From Pantoea ananatis LMG 2665 (GTDB lineage: Bacteria > Pseudomonadota > Gammaproteobacteria > Enterobacterales > Enterobacteriaceae): a DNA stretch of 64,000 nucleotides. Both the position numbers and the translations under genes were made by a program. The notes below the pieces were generated by a model. That model searched no databases and was not told the origin of the DNA. It worked only from the letters and a program-made list of their open reading frames with translations. Positions 50,384 through 60,971 of the stretch are shown here, one piece after another. Location: NCBI RefSeq assembly GCF_000710035.2, contig NZ_JMJJ01000005.1, positions 496,001-560,000 of the forward strand, in the 5' to 3' direction. The first letter of the stretch is position 1, and the number at the start of each line of letters is the position of its first letter.

Positions 50384-50663
50384 ACTTTTAAAAACCTGAT
50401 ACTGGAGCCAGAAACTGTACGCAAACTGCGCACCCAGTTAATGGGGCTGAACGGAGAGGGTGAGTTGGCGCTCAGTATAGGGATTTCGGCCTTTTGATGC
50501 CAGAGAAATGGCACCGCCCCCCTTTTCAGACTTTCCCCTTTTAACCTGAAAGGTTTCACCGATAAACTAGCCGCTTCACACAGAACAACGCCGCACAGCA
50601 CCTGTCGGGCTCGGTATAGCCGATGAATAAGGGCATTTTGCTCAAGAAGAAGAAAGGAAGATT

Positions 50664-51278
50664 ATGCTCTGGAAGACCCTCACCTATTTTGGTGACAGCA
50701 TGTTATTGATTCCCACGGCGGTGATTATTGCCCTGATTTTACCGTGGAAAAGCGATAACCATCGCGCCCTGTGGTACTGGCTTCTGGCCTTTGGCCTGGC
50801 CGGGCTGGTGGTCAGCGTGTCAAAAATACTGTTTCTTGGCTTTGGTATTGGCAGCGCACGCTTTAACTTCACGGGATTTAGCGGCCACAGCGCGATGTCA
50901 GCGACCCTGTGGCCGGTTATGCTTTGGTTAATTTCAGGGCGCTGCTCAAGCCTGTGGCGCGGCCTGGCGATTGGCGTGGGCTATGTGATTCCCTTAATGG
51001 TTGGCGTTTCGCGCCTGGTTATCCATGCGCATTCCGTCAGCGAGGTCATTACCGGTCTGCTGCTGGGCTTTACGCTGAGTACCGCGTTTTTACTTTCCCA
51101 GCGCGAGACGGCACTTAAAGGGTTCAGCTTGCCGCAAATCGCCGCTGCGCTGCTGGTGCCGGTTCTGCTGCTGGGTCACGGTCGGATTGCCACCACACAA
51201 CAGTTCCTGGCGCAGTTTTCTGCCCGTCTGGCTGGCATGGAAAAACCTTACACCCGGGCCGATCTTTTCCGGGAATAA
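50664..51278 (+). CDS. PAP2-family membrane phosphatase
   Basis: The 204-residue protein has five or six hydrophobic segments and the phosphatase motifs FSGHSAMSA (near residue 74) and GVSRLVIHAHSVSEVITG (near 120). In the last motif a glutamate (SE) stands where most PAP2 enzymes have aspartate. Such proteins dephosphorylate lipid phosphates including undecaprenyl pyrophosphate. No gene of this type stands between udk and yegE in E. coli. The ATG follows AAGGAAG. The role is unproven; recycling of lipid carrier for the neighbouring polysaccharide pathways is an attractive guess. Confidence 0.82.
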   Translation: MLWKTLTYFGDSMLLIPTAVIIALILPWKSDNHRALWYWLLAFGLAGLVVSVSKILFLGFGIGSARFNFTGFSGHSAMSATLWPVMLWLISGRCSSLWRGLAIGVGYVIPLMVGVSRLVIHAHSVSEVITGLLLGFTLSTAFLLSQRETALKGFSLPQIAAALLVPVLLLGHGRIATTQQFLAQFSARLAGMEKPYTRADLFRE

Positions 51279-51441
51279 TGCACATGGTGGCTCGTGCTTC
51301 CGCGAGCCATTCAATCCAACGAATAACGCAATTTAATGATTTCCCCCCTGTTTTTTCTATCAAATGTGCTAGCATTCTTCGAATGACAATGGCGATGCAG
51401 CGCATGCCATTGCACTATTTTGCCCTCTGCTGGATCGATTA

Positions 51442-54400
51442 ATGATCGTTGAGACACTGGCCTCGTCAGATAAATCACCTAAAAAGTGGCTAAACGCCTG
51501 CTGGCTTGGCCTGGCTTCCTTCGTCCTGACGCTATTTTGCCTTGAGCTGATTGTGGTTAGCGGTAAAATTTCACCGCTCTGGTTCTCGACGGCACTGATG
51601 ACCATCGTGGTGTTTCGCAGCACGTCTCGCCAGCTCCCCCTGTTACTCATCGCCTGCCTTATCGGTACGGCACTGGCGAATGCCTTCATTATCGGTCCCG
51701 CCCTCTCTAATTTAAAATTTGCCCTGCTTAATCTGCTGCAGGCCATACTGGGCGGGCTGTTATTGCGCGCGTTGCTTGACCGTGAGGCGCCGCTGGTTTC
51801 GCTCAATGACTGGATCCGCTTTGTTATCGCTACCGGCCTGATTTCGCCCCTGGTTGGCGGCGTACTCGCGCTGTGGATACTGCAGGTTGGAGATCAGGCC
51901 TCATTTGCTTTCTTTTACACCTGGGTCATTTCGGAAATTATCGGCATGTTAGCGCTCGGGCCGGTTTTACTGTTGCTGACCTGGCCGCTGTCGCAGAATG
52001 GCCTGAAACGCGCGTCTCTGGTGGAGACGCTCATCACGCTGGCCCTGACGCTTACCGCCAGCTACCTGTCACTGCGGTTTTTACCCTGGCCTTTTACTTT
52101 TATTTTAGTAGTGCTGTTCTGGTGTGCCGTGCGGTTGCCGAAGGTGGAAGCCTTTGTGCTGTTTTTTGTTAACGCCAGCTTTATGGCACTGCTGCTGTCA
52201 CTGGGCTGGATTAACGTCACGCCAACGGCCGCCAGCACCTATGCGGTGATAAGCAGCTGGCTTCCGTTTTTGATGGTCTTAATTCCCTGTCATATCATGG
52301 CATTAGTGATGGATGCCTTTCGGCATGAGAAGCGCCATATCAGTGAGAGCGAAACCCGTTTCCGTCATGCCATGGAGTATTCCGCGATTGGCATGGCGCT
52401 GGTTTCTGCTGAAGGCCGATGGCTTCAGGTTAATAAATCCCTGTGTGACACGCTGGGCTATCCGGAACATGAACTGACTCAACTGACGTTCCAGCAAATC
52501 ACTCATCCGGATGATCTTTACGACGTCCAGGGCCGACTGGAAAAGCTGCTGCAGGGCGAGATTTACTCTTATACGCTGGAAAAACGTTATTTCCGCAAAG
52601 ACGGCGAAATCGTCTGGGTACGGCTAACGCTTTCCCTGGTGCGCGATCAGGCGCAGCAACCACTCTATTTTATCGCGCAGATTATTGATATTTCTGAGCT
52701 GAAACAGAGTGAGCAGGTGAACAAACGCCTGATGGAACGCATTACCCTTGCGAATGAGGCGGGCGGCATCGGCGTATGGGAATGGAATCTGACCAGCGGC
52801 GAAGTTCTGTGGGATAAACGCATGTATGCGCTGTTTGGCATGAAGCCCCATGAACTGCCCAGCTACGATCTGTGGGTCACGCTGGTTCATCCCGACGATC
52901 GCGAACGTTGTGTGCTCACCATTCAGGGTGCCATTGAGAAAAGCAGTTCCTTCCAGATGGAGTACCGGGTGGTACGGGAGGACGGGCAGCACTGGATCCG
53001 TTCTCAGGCAAACCGCCTGCTAAGTAAAGAAGGCCGTATCGAACGCATTTTGGGGATCTCTCAGGACATCACCTCATTACGGAACCTGAATGAGGCGCTG
53101 TTTCAGGAAAAAGAGCGCATGATGATCACGCTCGACTCGATCGGAGAGGCCGTTATCAGTACCGATCAGGACATGTGCGTGACCTTTATGAACCCGGTCG
53201 CGGAAAAAATGACAGGCTGGTCACAAGAGGCGGCGGCGGGCAAACCGGTAAACGAACTGCTGCATATCACGCACGGTCGTCATGGCCCTGAAGTCGATAA
53301 TCTGCTGCTGTGCCATGTGCCGTCTGAAAAAACCGCGCCCTATCTCTCTGAGGAGTGGGTGCTGCACACGCTCAATGGCGAGCATATTGATATTCATTAC
53401 AGTATAACGCCGCTGAAATCTGAATCAGGTACCGAGCGTGGAGCGGTGATGGTGATTCAGGACGTCAGTGAGTCACGTAAAGTGATGAAGCGTCTGAGCT
53501 ACAGCGCACTGCACGATACGCTGACCCGGTTACCTAATCGTGCCAGCTTTGAACTGCAGCTCAAGCGGTTACTGTCCGACGCCGTCGAGCATCAGAATCA
53601 GCACGTTCTGGTCTTTATCGATCTGGATAAATTTAAGGCGGTGAACGACAGCGCTGGCCACGCAGCCGGGGACGCCCTGTTGAGCGAACTGTCGGATTTA
53701 ATGCGCCATCGCCTGCGCGGGAGCGATTTCCTGGCCCGCCTGGGCGGGGATGAATTTGCCGTGTTGATGCCCGAATGTTCGTTGGATCAGGCTCGCGACG
53801 TGGTGCAGGACATCGTTCGCGCGGTCGGTGACTACTGTTTTGAATGGCTGGGGCGCGCCTATCAGGTCGGTGCCAGCGCAGGCATAACCCAAATCAACGC
53901 GCAGAACTGTCAGAGTAGCGATGTGCTGTCTCAGGCAGATATTGCCTGTTACAACGCCAAGCGGAGTGGGCGGGGTCGGTATAAGGTGTATGAGCAGCAT
54001 GCGCTGGCGCTCATGGGAAGCCATCACTCCGTGGATCTCGCGACCCTGGATGTCTTACAAGTGGACATGCAGGTATGGGCCGTTGCGCCGCCTGGCAAGC
54101 CGCATTCCGCCAGCGTCTGGCTGGTTGAGGTTCAGCTATTTTCGCCAGAAGGGTTACTCATTGATGAGCATCTGCTACGTAATAACCTGACTGACGATAT
54201 GCTGAAACGCCGGCTTGAAGACAATATTGTTAATGCCTTCTTCCGCCAGCAGATTGCAACGATGAGCCAAAAAGGTATCGCACTAATTTTGCCTCTCGAT
54301 GTGCACGCACTGTACGATCCGGCTTTCGTTGACAATCTCTGCCTGCGCTTCGCCGAATCCGGTCTTGCCCGCAGCCATAGCGGGATCGCGCTTAACGCCT

Positions 54401-54780
54401 CCAGCGTGCTTTCCAGCGGCGATGGCCTGATCGGTGCATTGATGAAACTGCGCCAGGCGGGCTGCCGCATCGTGTTGCAGCATTTCGGCCGCAATCTGGA
54501 TGCCTTTAACCAGTTGACCGGTAAAGTGGTGGACTGCCTGATCCTGTCCCCGGAACTGGTGGCTAACCTGCACAACAATTTGATGGATGAGATGCTAATC
54601 TCCATTATTCAGAGCCAGACCAGCCAGCGTGATATTACCCTGCTTGCCGGCCCGGTGTCCGTTCCCGCGGTGCTCACCACGCTGATCAGCCTTGAAGTGG
54701 ACGGCGTTTGGGGCAGTGCCGTTGCGGAACGCCAGCCAATGAGCAGACTTGCGGAAGCCCCCCTTTTCGCTATTCGCTAA
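51442..54780 (+). CDS. yegE: Diguanylate cyclase with MASE1, PAS and degenerate EAL domains
   Basis: The 1112-residue protein is the DgcE type. It has an N-terminal MASE1 sensor of about eight membrane segments (residues 15-285), three PAS/PAC domains (about 300-675), then a GGDEF domain. ARLGGDEFAVLMPE puts the intact GGDEF at residues 768-772, and RGSD lies five residues before it as a product-inhibition site. The C-terminal 250 residues have the EAL fold, but no EAL motif is visible, so no c-di-GMP hydrolysis is expected. It makes c-di-GMP, which often controls exopolysaccharide and motility. Confidence 0.93.
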   Translation: MIVETLASSDKSPKKWLNACWLGLASFVLTLFCLELIVVSGKISPLWFSTALMTIVVFRSTSRQLPLLLIACLIGTALANAFIIGPALSNLKFALLNLLQAILGGLLLRALLDREAPLVSLNDWIRFVIATGLISPLVGGVLALWILQVGDQASFAFFYTWVISEIIGMLALGPVLLLLTWPLSQNGLKRASLVETLITLALTLTASYLSLRFLPWPFTFILVVLFWCAVRLPKVEAFVLFFVNASFMALLLSLGWINVTPTAASTYAVISSWLPFLMVLIPCHIMALVMDAFRHEKRHISESETRFRHAMEYSAIGMALVSAEGRWLQVNKSLCDTLGYPEHELTQLTFQQITHPDDLYDVQGRLEKLLQGEIYSYTLEKRYFRKDGEIVWVRLTLSLVRDQAQQPLYFIAQIIDISELKQSEQVNKRLMERITLANEAGGIGVWEWNLTSGEVLWDKRMYALFGMKPHELPSYDLWVTLVHPDDRERCVLTIQGAIEKSSSFQMEYRVVREDGQHWIRSQANRLLSKEGRIERILGISQDITSLRNLNEALFQEKERMMITLDSIGEAVISTDQDMCVTFMNPVAEKMTGWSQEAAAGKPVNELLHITHGRHGPEVDNLLLCHVPSEKTAPYLSEEWVLHTLNGEHIDIHYSITPLKSESGTERGAVMVIQDVSESRKVMKRLSYSALHDTLTRLPNRASFELQLKRLLSDAVEHQNQHVLVFIDLDKFKAVNDSAGHAAGDALLSELSDLMRHRLRGSDFLARLGGDEFAVLMPECSLDQARDVVQDIVRAVGDYCFEWLGRAYQVGASAGITQINAQNCQSSDVLSQADIACYNAKRSGRGRYKVYEQHALALMGSHHSVDLATLDVLQVDMQVWAVAPPGKPHSASVWLVEVQLFSPEGLLIDEHLLRNNLTDDMLKRRLEDNIVNAFFRQQIATMSQKGIALILPLDVHALYDPAFVDNLCLRFAESGLARSHSGIALNASSVLSSGDGLIGALMKLRQAGCRIVLQHFGRNLDAFNQLTGKVVDCLILSPELVANLHNNLMDEMLISIIQSQTSQRDITLLAGPVSVPAVLTTLISLEVDGVWGSAVAERQPMSRLAEAPLFAIR

Positions 54781-54856
54781 TTCTGCCGCTCACCGCTTGC
54801 CACGACCGATCAGCTGCGCTAAAGTCGCCCCCTTTTTTCCGGCCTGGGGGCGAAAA

Positions 54857-56209
54857 ATGTTCATTGGATTTGATTACGGTACGGCTAACTGCTCAATTGC
54901 AGTCAGTGAAAAAGGCGCGCCGCGTTTGTTAACGCTGGAGAATGGCCAACGCCTGCTGCCGTCCATGATTTGCTCCCCAACGCGTGAAGCGGTGACGGAA
55001 TGGCTTCACCGCCATCATCAGGTTGCAACACCGGAACAGGAAAGCACCGCGCTGCTGCAGCGGGCCCTGCGCTACAACCGTGAAGAAGATATTGATGTCT
55101 TACCTGACAGCGTGCAGTTCGGCCTGACCGCACTTCAGCATTACATGGTCGATCCAGAAGATGTCTGGTTTGTTAAATCCCCCAAATCCTTTCTGGGCGC
55201 AACCGGCCTGAAACCGCAGCAGATTGCCTTTTTTGAGGATCTGGTGTGCGCCATGATGCTGCACATTCGCCAGCAGGGTGAAGCGCAGACCCAGCAGCCT
55301 ATCGACCAGGCGGTCATCGGCCGCCCGGTCAACTTTCAGGGATTAGGCAGCGAAGACGCGAATCAACAGGCACAGGGCATTCTGCTTCGCGCGGCCAAAC
55401 GCGCCGGCTTTCGGGATGTCGAATTTCAGTTCGAGCCGGTCGCGGCGGGCCTGGATTTTGAAGCGACACTGGAAAAAGAGACCCGCGTACTGGTTGTCGA
55501 TATTGGCGGGGGCACCACCGACTGCTCAATGCTGCTGATGGGCCCGCAATGGCGCAACCTGTCAGACCGGCGTGAAAGCCTGCTGGGTCACAGCGGCTGC
55601 CGCGTTGGCGGTAACGATTTAGATATTATGCTGGCGTTTAAAGCCCTGATGCCCCTGCTCGGCGCGGGCGGCAACACTCAAAAAGGCACCGCCCTGCCTG
55701 CCCTGCCCTGGTGGAATGCGGTGGCGGTGAACGACGTGCCGGCACAAAGCGATTTCTACAGCGCCGCCTGCGGCAAGCTGCTGCGTGATTTAGTGCGCGA
55801 TGCAGAAAATCCTGCCGCCGTGGCTCACCTGCTTAAAGTCTGGCAACAGAAGCTGAGTTATCGCCTGGTCCGTACGGCGGAAGAGAGCAAGATCGCGCTG
55901 TCTGAGCGCCCTGCGTTTGCGGCGTCACTGGATTTTGTTACCTCCGGCTTACAGGCCGAGATCAGCGTTGCGACCCTGCAGGAGGCGATCGTCCAGCCGC
56001 TGGAGAAGATTCTGGAGCAGGTTCATCTGGCGCTGGCGACCAGCCATATCAAACCCGAGGTGATTTATCTCACCGGCGGCAGTGCCCGTTCCCCACTTTT
56101 GCGCGCGGCGCTCCAGCAGGCCCTGCCAGACACACCGATAGCGGGAGGAGACGACTTTGCCTCAGTGACCGCTGGCCTGGCGCGCTGGGCAGAGGTTATG
56201 TTTGCCTGA
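54857..56209 (+). CDS. yegD: Hsp70-like chaperone homologue
   Basis: The 450-residue protein from the ATG at 54857 (MFIGFDYGTANCSIAV) equals E. coli YegD in length; a longer in-frame start at 54749 lies inside yegE and lacks support. Actin/Hsp70 nucleotide motifs are FDYGTANCS, VVDIGGGTTDCSMLL and VIYLTGGSARSPLL. The C-terminal substrate-binding domain of DnaK is absent, so it is an ATPase-domain-only relative of unknown partner. It follows yegE directly; E. coli has alkA between the two. Confidence 0.93.
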   Translation: MFIGFDYGTANCSIAVSEKGAPRLLTLENGQRLLPSMICSPTREAVTEWLHRHHQVATPEQESTALLQRALRYNREEDIDVLPDSVQFGLTALQHYMVDPEDVWFVKSPKSFLGATGLKPQQIAFFEDLVCAMMLHIRQQGEAQTQQPIDQAVIGRPVNFQGLGSEDANQQAQGILLRAAKRAGFRDVEFQFEPVAAGLDFEATLEKETRVLVVDIGGGTTDCSMLLMGPQWRNLSDRRESLLGHSGCRVGGNDLDIMLAFKALMPLLGAGGNTQKGTALPALPWWNAVAVNDVPAQSDFYSAACGKLLRDLVRDAENPAAVAHLLKVWQQKLSYRLVRTAEESKIALSERPAFAASLDFVTSGLQAEISVATLQEAIVQPLEKILEQVHLALATSHIKPEVIYLTGGSARSPLLRAALQQALPDTPIAGGDDFASVTAGLARWAEVMFA

Positions 56210-56616
56210 CCTACCGGCACAGGCGGAACCGTCCTGTGCCAGCCATGCCTTTTGCCCGCCTCCCTGCGGGCAACTGCCAGCGGATGCCCCCGCGCATCAC
56301 TATCGCCTGGCGAACGGCGAACATTGACTCTCTGGCTTTTACCCGTGTTGCCATTGATCAAATTTCAACGTGTTATTTCCTGACAACAGCGGCTCATCAC
56401 CCGTTATCCTGTGGCAAACTTTATGAAACGCGTTCTGGTGACGGGCGGCAATTAAACGGCCACGTCTGTTCAGAAAAAGAACATAATTACGCTGTGCTGA
56501 CAGATATCCTTAATTCCTTCAAATTTTTACCGGCAGGGACGACTACAATTCGTGGTTTGCAGGCTACCGTTTAAGCCCGCGCCCTGGAAAGACATAGCTG
56601 GAGAGCAACAACAACA
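56210..56616. other. Intergenic region upstream of mdtA
   Basis: These 407 bases contain the yegD 3' hairpins at 56216-56273 and the presumed mdtA promoter. TACAAT near 56544 is a possible -10 without a good -35. I did not find a clear match to the E. coli BaeR box. No convincing gene is present. Confidence 0.5.
56216..56273 (+). terminator. Two adjacent hairpins after yegD
   Basis: GGCACAGG (56216-56223) pairs with CCTGTGCC (56233-56240), and TTGCCCGC (56252-56259) pairs with GCGGGCAA (56266-56273). They follow the yegD stop directly. Only a short TTTT lies between them, so termination is probable rather than sure. Confidence 0.45.
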
Positions 56617-57849
56617 ATGAACAACCGATACCCTGTTATGAAAAAAGGTCTGATTGTGCTGGTGGTCATTGCCGTAGCCGCAGGCGGCTTTTACTGGTGG
56701 AAACATCCGGCACAGCCCAGCAGCGACGGTGACCTGTCTGGTCAGTCAGCACATGGCAAAAGAGGCAATGGCGCGCACAAACCGCTGGCTCCCGTTCAGG
56801 CGGCCAGCGCGGTGACAGAAAGTGTGCCGCAATACCTTAACGGGTTAGGCACCGTGACGGCCGCCAATACCGTGACGGTCCGCAGCAGGGTTGATGGAAA
56901 CCTGATGTCTATCCACTTCACGGAAGGTCAGCAGGTCAAAGCCGGGCAGTTGTTAGCGGAGATTGACCCGCGCCCCTATCAGGTTGCGCTCATGCAGGCA
57001 CAGGGCCAGCTGGCACGCGATCAGGCAACTCTGGCTAACGCTCGCCGCGATTTAGCCCGTTATCAAAAACTGGCGAAAACGTCGCTGGTGTCTCAGCAGG
57101 ATCTGGACACGCAGAACGCCCTGGTCAGTGAAACCCTGGGCACCATTAAAGCCGACGAAGGCAGTGTTGCCAGCGCCCAACTGAATCTGACTTACAGCCG
57201 CATCACCTCGCCGATTGATGGCCGTGTAGGCCTGAAGCAGGTTGATATTGGCAACTACATTACCAGCGGCGATACCAATGGCTTAGTGGTGATTACGCAA
57301 ACGCATCCGGTGGACGTGGTGTTCAGCGTCGCTGAGAATAATATTAGTCAGATCATGCAGGCGCAGAAAAGTGGTGAACCCTTGCTGGTAGAAGCCTGGG
57401 ATCGCAGCAATCAACATTTAATCACCCGCGGTAAGCTGCTCAGTCTGGATAACCAGATCGACGCCACGACCGGTACGATCAAAATCAAAGCGCGCTTTGA
57501 TAATCAGGATGACCTGCTCTTCCCGAACCAGTTCGTCAACGCCCGGCTGAAGGTGAATACCTTGCAGGATGCAGTGGTTATTCCTGCCGCCGCACTGCAA
57601 ATGGGCAATGAAGGCCACTTTGTCTGGGTGATCAACAATGAAGACAAGGTCAGTAAGAAAAGCGTAACCGCCGGACTGCAGGACAGCCAAAAAGTGGTGA
57701 TCAGCGCCGGACTCAACGCAGGCGACCGCGTTGTTACCGACGGGCTGGACCGCCTGACGGAAGGGGCAAAAGTCGAAGTGGTTGCCGCGCAGAGTCGCGC
57801 CACAAAAGAGACCCGTGCCAGCTTGCCGTCAAAAGGGGAATCTGAGTAA
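56617..57849 (+). CDS. mdtA: RND efflux membrane-fusion subunit
   Basis: The 410-residue protein has an N-terminal membrane anchor ([19 protein letters not shown]), a Ser/Gly-rich stretch, then the fusion-protein core. The core holds the lipoyl half [31 protein letters not shown], a helical hairpin (about 120-190), [20 protein letters not shown], and beta-barrel [21 protein letters not shown]. It closely follows E. coli MdtA. It bridges MdtBC to TolC. The ATG at 56617 has GGAGAG nine bases before it; the next ATG seven codons on has none. The stop overlaps the mdtB ATG. Confidence 0.95.
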   Translation: MNNRYPVMKKGLIVLVVIAVAAGGFYWWKHPAQPSSDGDLSGQSAHGKRGNGAHKPLAPVQAASAVTESVPQYLNGLGTVTAANTVTVRSRVDGNLMSIHFTEGQQVKAGQLLAEIDPRPYQVALMQAQGQLARDQATLANARRDLARYQKLAKTSLVSQQDLDTQNALVSETLGTIKADEGSVASAQLNLTYSRITSPIDGRVGLKQVDIGNYITSGDTNGLVVITQTHPVDVVFSVAENNISQIMQAQKSGEPLLVEAWDRSNQHLITRGKLLSLDNQIDATTGTIKIKARFDNQDDLLFPNQFVNARLKVNTLQDAVVIPAAALQMGNEGHFVWVINNEDKVSKKSVTAGLQDSQKVVISAGLNAGDRVVTDGLDRLTEGAKVEVVAAQSRATKETRASLPSKGESE

Positions 57850-60800
57850 TGCAGGTTATGCCTCCTGACCACAGCGGAGGGCCGTCACGCCAGTTTATCC
57901 TGCGTCCGGTCGCAACGACCTTACTGATGATCGCCATTCTTCTGGCTGGGATTTTGGGTTACCGCTTTTTGCCGGTCTCCGCCCTGCCGGAAGTGGACTA
58001 TCCCACCATTCAGGTCGTTACCCTCTATCCCGGGGCCAGCCCGGATGTGGTGACCTCTTCGATTACCGCGCCCCTTGAACGTCAGTTCGGCCAGATGTCC
58101 GGACTCAAGCAGATGGCATCACAAAGTTCTGGCGGCGCCTCCATCGTTACTCTGCAGTTTCAGCTGACCCTGCCGCTCGACGTGGCAGAGCAGGAAGTGC
58201 AGGCGGCGATCAACTCCGCCAGCAACCTGCTGCCCAACGATCTGCCTAACCCGCCGGTTTACAGCAAAGTGAATCCGGCCGATCCGCCGATCATGACCCT
58301 GGCCGTCACCACCACCAGCATGCCGTTAACCCAGGTGCAGGATATGGTGGAAACGCGCGTGGCACAGAAAATATCCCAGGTCACGGGCGTTGGTCTGGTC
58401 ACGCTGACGGGCGGTCAACGTCCCGCCGTACGCGTGAAAATGAACACCCAGGCGCTGGCCGCTATGGGGCTGACCAGTGAAGCGGTACGTACGGCCATCA
58501 CGAATGCTAACGTTAACTCCGCGAAAGGCAGCCTGGATGGCCCTACCCGCTCGGTCACCCTTTCCGCCAATGATCAGATGAAATCCGTGGAGGATTATCG
58601 CCAGCTGATCGTCAGTTATAAAAATGGCGCCCCGGTGCGGCTGGCCGACGTGGCGACCATCGATCAGGGCGCAGAAAACAGCTGGCTGGGAGCCTGGTCT
58701 AATCGTGAACCGGCTATCGTGCTGAATGTGCAGCGCCAACCCGGTGCCAACATTATTGCCACGGCCGATAACATTCGTGCCATGCTGCCGTCGCTGATTG
58801 CCAGCCTGCCTAAATCCGTAGACGTGAAGCTGGTGACAGACCGCACCACCAATATTCGCGCGTCGGTCACTGACACACAGCATGAACTGATGCTGGCGAT
58901 GGGGCTGGTGGTGATGATCATCTACCTGTTTCTTCGCAACGTCCCTGCAACCATTATTCCGGCCGTGGCGGTGCCGCTGTCGCTGATCGGCACCTTCGCC
59001 GCGATGTACTTCCTGGGGTTTTCGATCAACAACCTGACGCTGATGGCGCTCACCATCGCCACAGGCTTTGTGGTGGATGATGCCATCGTCGTGATCGAGA
59101 ACATCTCACGCTATATCGAGAAAGGCGAAAAACCCATGACCGCCGCCCTGAAGGGCGCCGGCGAAATCGGCTTTACCATTATCTCGCTGACCTTTTCACT
59201 GATTGCGGTATTGATCCCGTTACTGTTTATGGGCGATGTGATTGGTCGTCTGTTCCGGGAGTTTGCGGTCACGCTGGCGGTGGCGATTCTGATTTCGGCC
59301 GTGGTGTCGCTCACCCTGACGCCGATGATGTGTGCACGCATGCTCAGCGCCGAATCACTGCGCAGGCAGAACCGCTTTTCCCGCGCCAGCGAAGCGATGT
59401 TTGATCGTATCATCGCGGTTTACGGCCGGGGGCTAAGCCGGGTGCTCAATCATCCCTGGCTGACGCTGTCCGTGGCGCTGGGGACCCTGCTGCTTACCGT
59501 GCTGTTATGGATCGCCATTCCCAAAGGGTTTTTCCCGCAGCAGGACAACGGCATTATTCAGGGCACCCTGCAGGCTCCGCAGTCGGTGTCCTATGCCAGT
59601 ATGGCGGAACGCACCCGCGACGTCGCCTCGGTGATTATGAAAGATCCGGCGGTGCAAAGTCTCACCTCGTTTGTGGGCGTAGACGGCACCAATCCATCCC
59701 TTAACAGTGCCCGGTTGCAGATAAACCTTAAACCGCTGGATGCGCGCAGCGAACGTATTCCTGAGATTCAGCAACGCCTGCAACAGCAAGTCAGCAAGAT
59801 CCCCGGCGTGACGTTATGGCTGCAGGCGGTTCAGGATTTGACAATCGATACCCAGGCCAGCCGAACGCCCTATCAGTTCACGCTGCAGTCCGGGTCGCTG
59901 GACTCACTCAGCACCTGGGTGCCCGCGCTGGTAAGTGCCTTGCAGAAACTGCCCGCGCTGCGTGATGTCAGCAGCGACTGGCAGGATCAGGGCCTGGAAG
60001 CCTATATCAAGGTCGATCGCGACAGCGCCAGCCGGTTGGGCATCAGCATGGCAGATGTGGACAATGCGCTCTACGACGCCTTTGGTCAGCGGCTGATCTC
60101 CACCATTTATACCCAGGCAAATCAGTACCGCGTGGTGTTGGAACAGGACAACAGCGCGATCCAGGGCCTGCAAAGTCTGGATGGCATTCGCCTGACCAGT
60201 ACCGATGGCGGCAGCGTTCCCCTTAATGCTATCGCCAGTATTGAGCAACGCCATGCGCCCTTAACGATCAATCACCTGAGCCAGTTTCCGTCTGCCACTT
60301 TCTCGTTTGATGTGGCAAAAGGCTACTCTCTGGAAGACGCAACAAAAGCCATCATCCAGGCCGAGGAACAGCTTGGCATGCCGTCAGAGGTGATGACCCA
60401 GTTCCAGGGCAGCACGCTGGCCTTTGAGGCCGCATTGACCAGCACGGTATGGCTGATTGTGGCGGCGGTCGTGGCGATGTACATCGTCCTGGGCGTCCTG
60501 TATGAGAGTTTTATCCATCCCATTACCATTCTTTCAACGCTACCTACTGCGGGCGTAGGTGCGCTGCTGGCCCTGATGATAAGCGGTAACGAGCTGGATA
60601 TTGTGGCGATCATCGGCATCATTTTGCTGATTGGTATCGTGAAAAAGAACGCCATCATGATGATTGACTTCGCCCTGGCCGCCGAGCGGGAACAGGGCAT
60701 GAAGCCCTATGACGCCATTTACCAGGCCTGTTTGCTGCGCTTCCGCCCCATTCTGATGACCACCCTGGCGGCGCTGCTGGGGGCGTTACCGCTGATGCTC

Positions 60801-60971
60801 AGCACCGGCGTTGGCGCAGAATTACGGCAACCACTGGGGATTGCCATGGTCGGCGGCCTGATACTGAGCCAGGTTCTGACCCTGTTTACCACACCGGTGA
60901 TTTATCTGCTGTTTGACCGTCTGGCGCACAATCTGCGTCGCCGCATCGGTCACACGGAGGAACCGTCGTGA
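57849..60971 (+). CDS. mdtB: RND efflux pump subunit MdtB
   Basis: This is a 1040-residue HAE1-type RND transporter with twelve membrane segments and two large periplasmic loops. The start [41 protein letters not shown] is typical. [26 protein letters not shown] contains the acidic residues of the proton relay in TM4. [20 protein letters not shown] and [21 protein letters not shown] lie in the second half. MdtB and MdtC form a heterotrimer exporting novobiocin and bile salts. Its ATG is the TAATG of the mdtA stop, and its stop overlaps the mdtC GTG start. Confidence 0.96.
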   Translation: MQVMPPDHSGGPSRQFILRPVATTLLMIAILLAGILGYRFLPVSALPEVDYPTIQVVTLYPGASPDVVTSSITAPLERQFGQMSGLKQMASQSSGGASIVTLQFQLTLPLDVAEQEVQAAINSASNLLPNDLPNPPVYSKVNPADPPIMTLAVTTTSMPLTQVQDMVETRVAQKISQVTGVGLVTLTGGQRPAVRVKMNTQALAAMGLTSEAVRTAITNANVNSAKGSLDGPTRSVTLSANDQMKSVEDYRQLIVSYKNGAPVRLADVATIDQGAENSWLGAWSNREPAIVLNVQRQPGANIIATADNIRAMLPSLIASLPKSVDVKLVTDRTTNIRASVTDTQHELMLAMGLVVMIIYLFLRNVPATIIPAVAVPLSLIGTFAAMYFLGFSINNLTLMALTIATGFVVDDAIVVIENISRYIEKGEKPMTAALKGAGEIGFTIISLTFSLIAVLIPLLFMGDVIGRLFREFAVTLAVAILISAVVSLTLTPMMCARMLSAESLRRQNRFSRASEAMFDRIIAVYGRGLSRVLNHPWLTLSVALGTLLLTVLLWIAIPKGFFPQQDNGIIQGTLQAPQSVSYASMAERTRDVASVIMKDPAVQSLTSFVGVDGTNPSLNSARLQINLKPLDARSERIPEIQQRLQQQVSKIPGVTLWLQAVQDLTIDTQASRTPYQFTLQSGSLDSLSTWVPALVSALQKLPALRDVSSDWQDQGLEAYIKVDRDSASRLGISMADVDNALYDAFGQRLISTIYTQANQYRVVLEQDNSAIQGLQSLDGIRLTSTDGGSVPLNAIASIEQRHAPLTINHLSQFPSATFSFDVAKGYSLEDATKAIIQAEEQLGMPSEVMTQFQGSTLAFEAALTSTVWLIVAAVVAMYIVLGVLYESFIHPITILSTLPTAGVGALLALMISGNELDIVAIIGIILLIGIVKKNAIMMIDFALAAEREQGMKPYDAIYQACLLRFRPILMTTLAALLGALPLMLSTGVGAELRQPLGIAMVGGLILSQVLTLFTTPVIYLLFDRLAHNLRRRIGHTEEPS

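Noticed and set aside
51288-51309. Hairpin TGGCTCG/CGAGCCA after the PAP2 gene as a terminator
   Set aside because: No T run follows and the loop is moderately long; support too weak for a feature.
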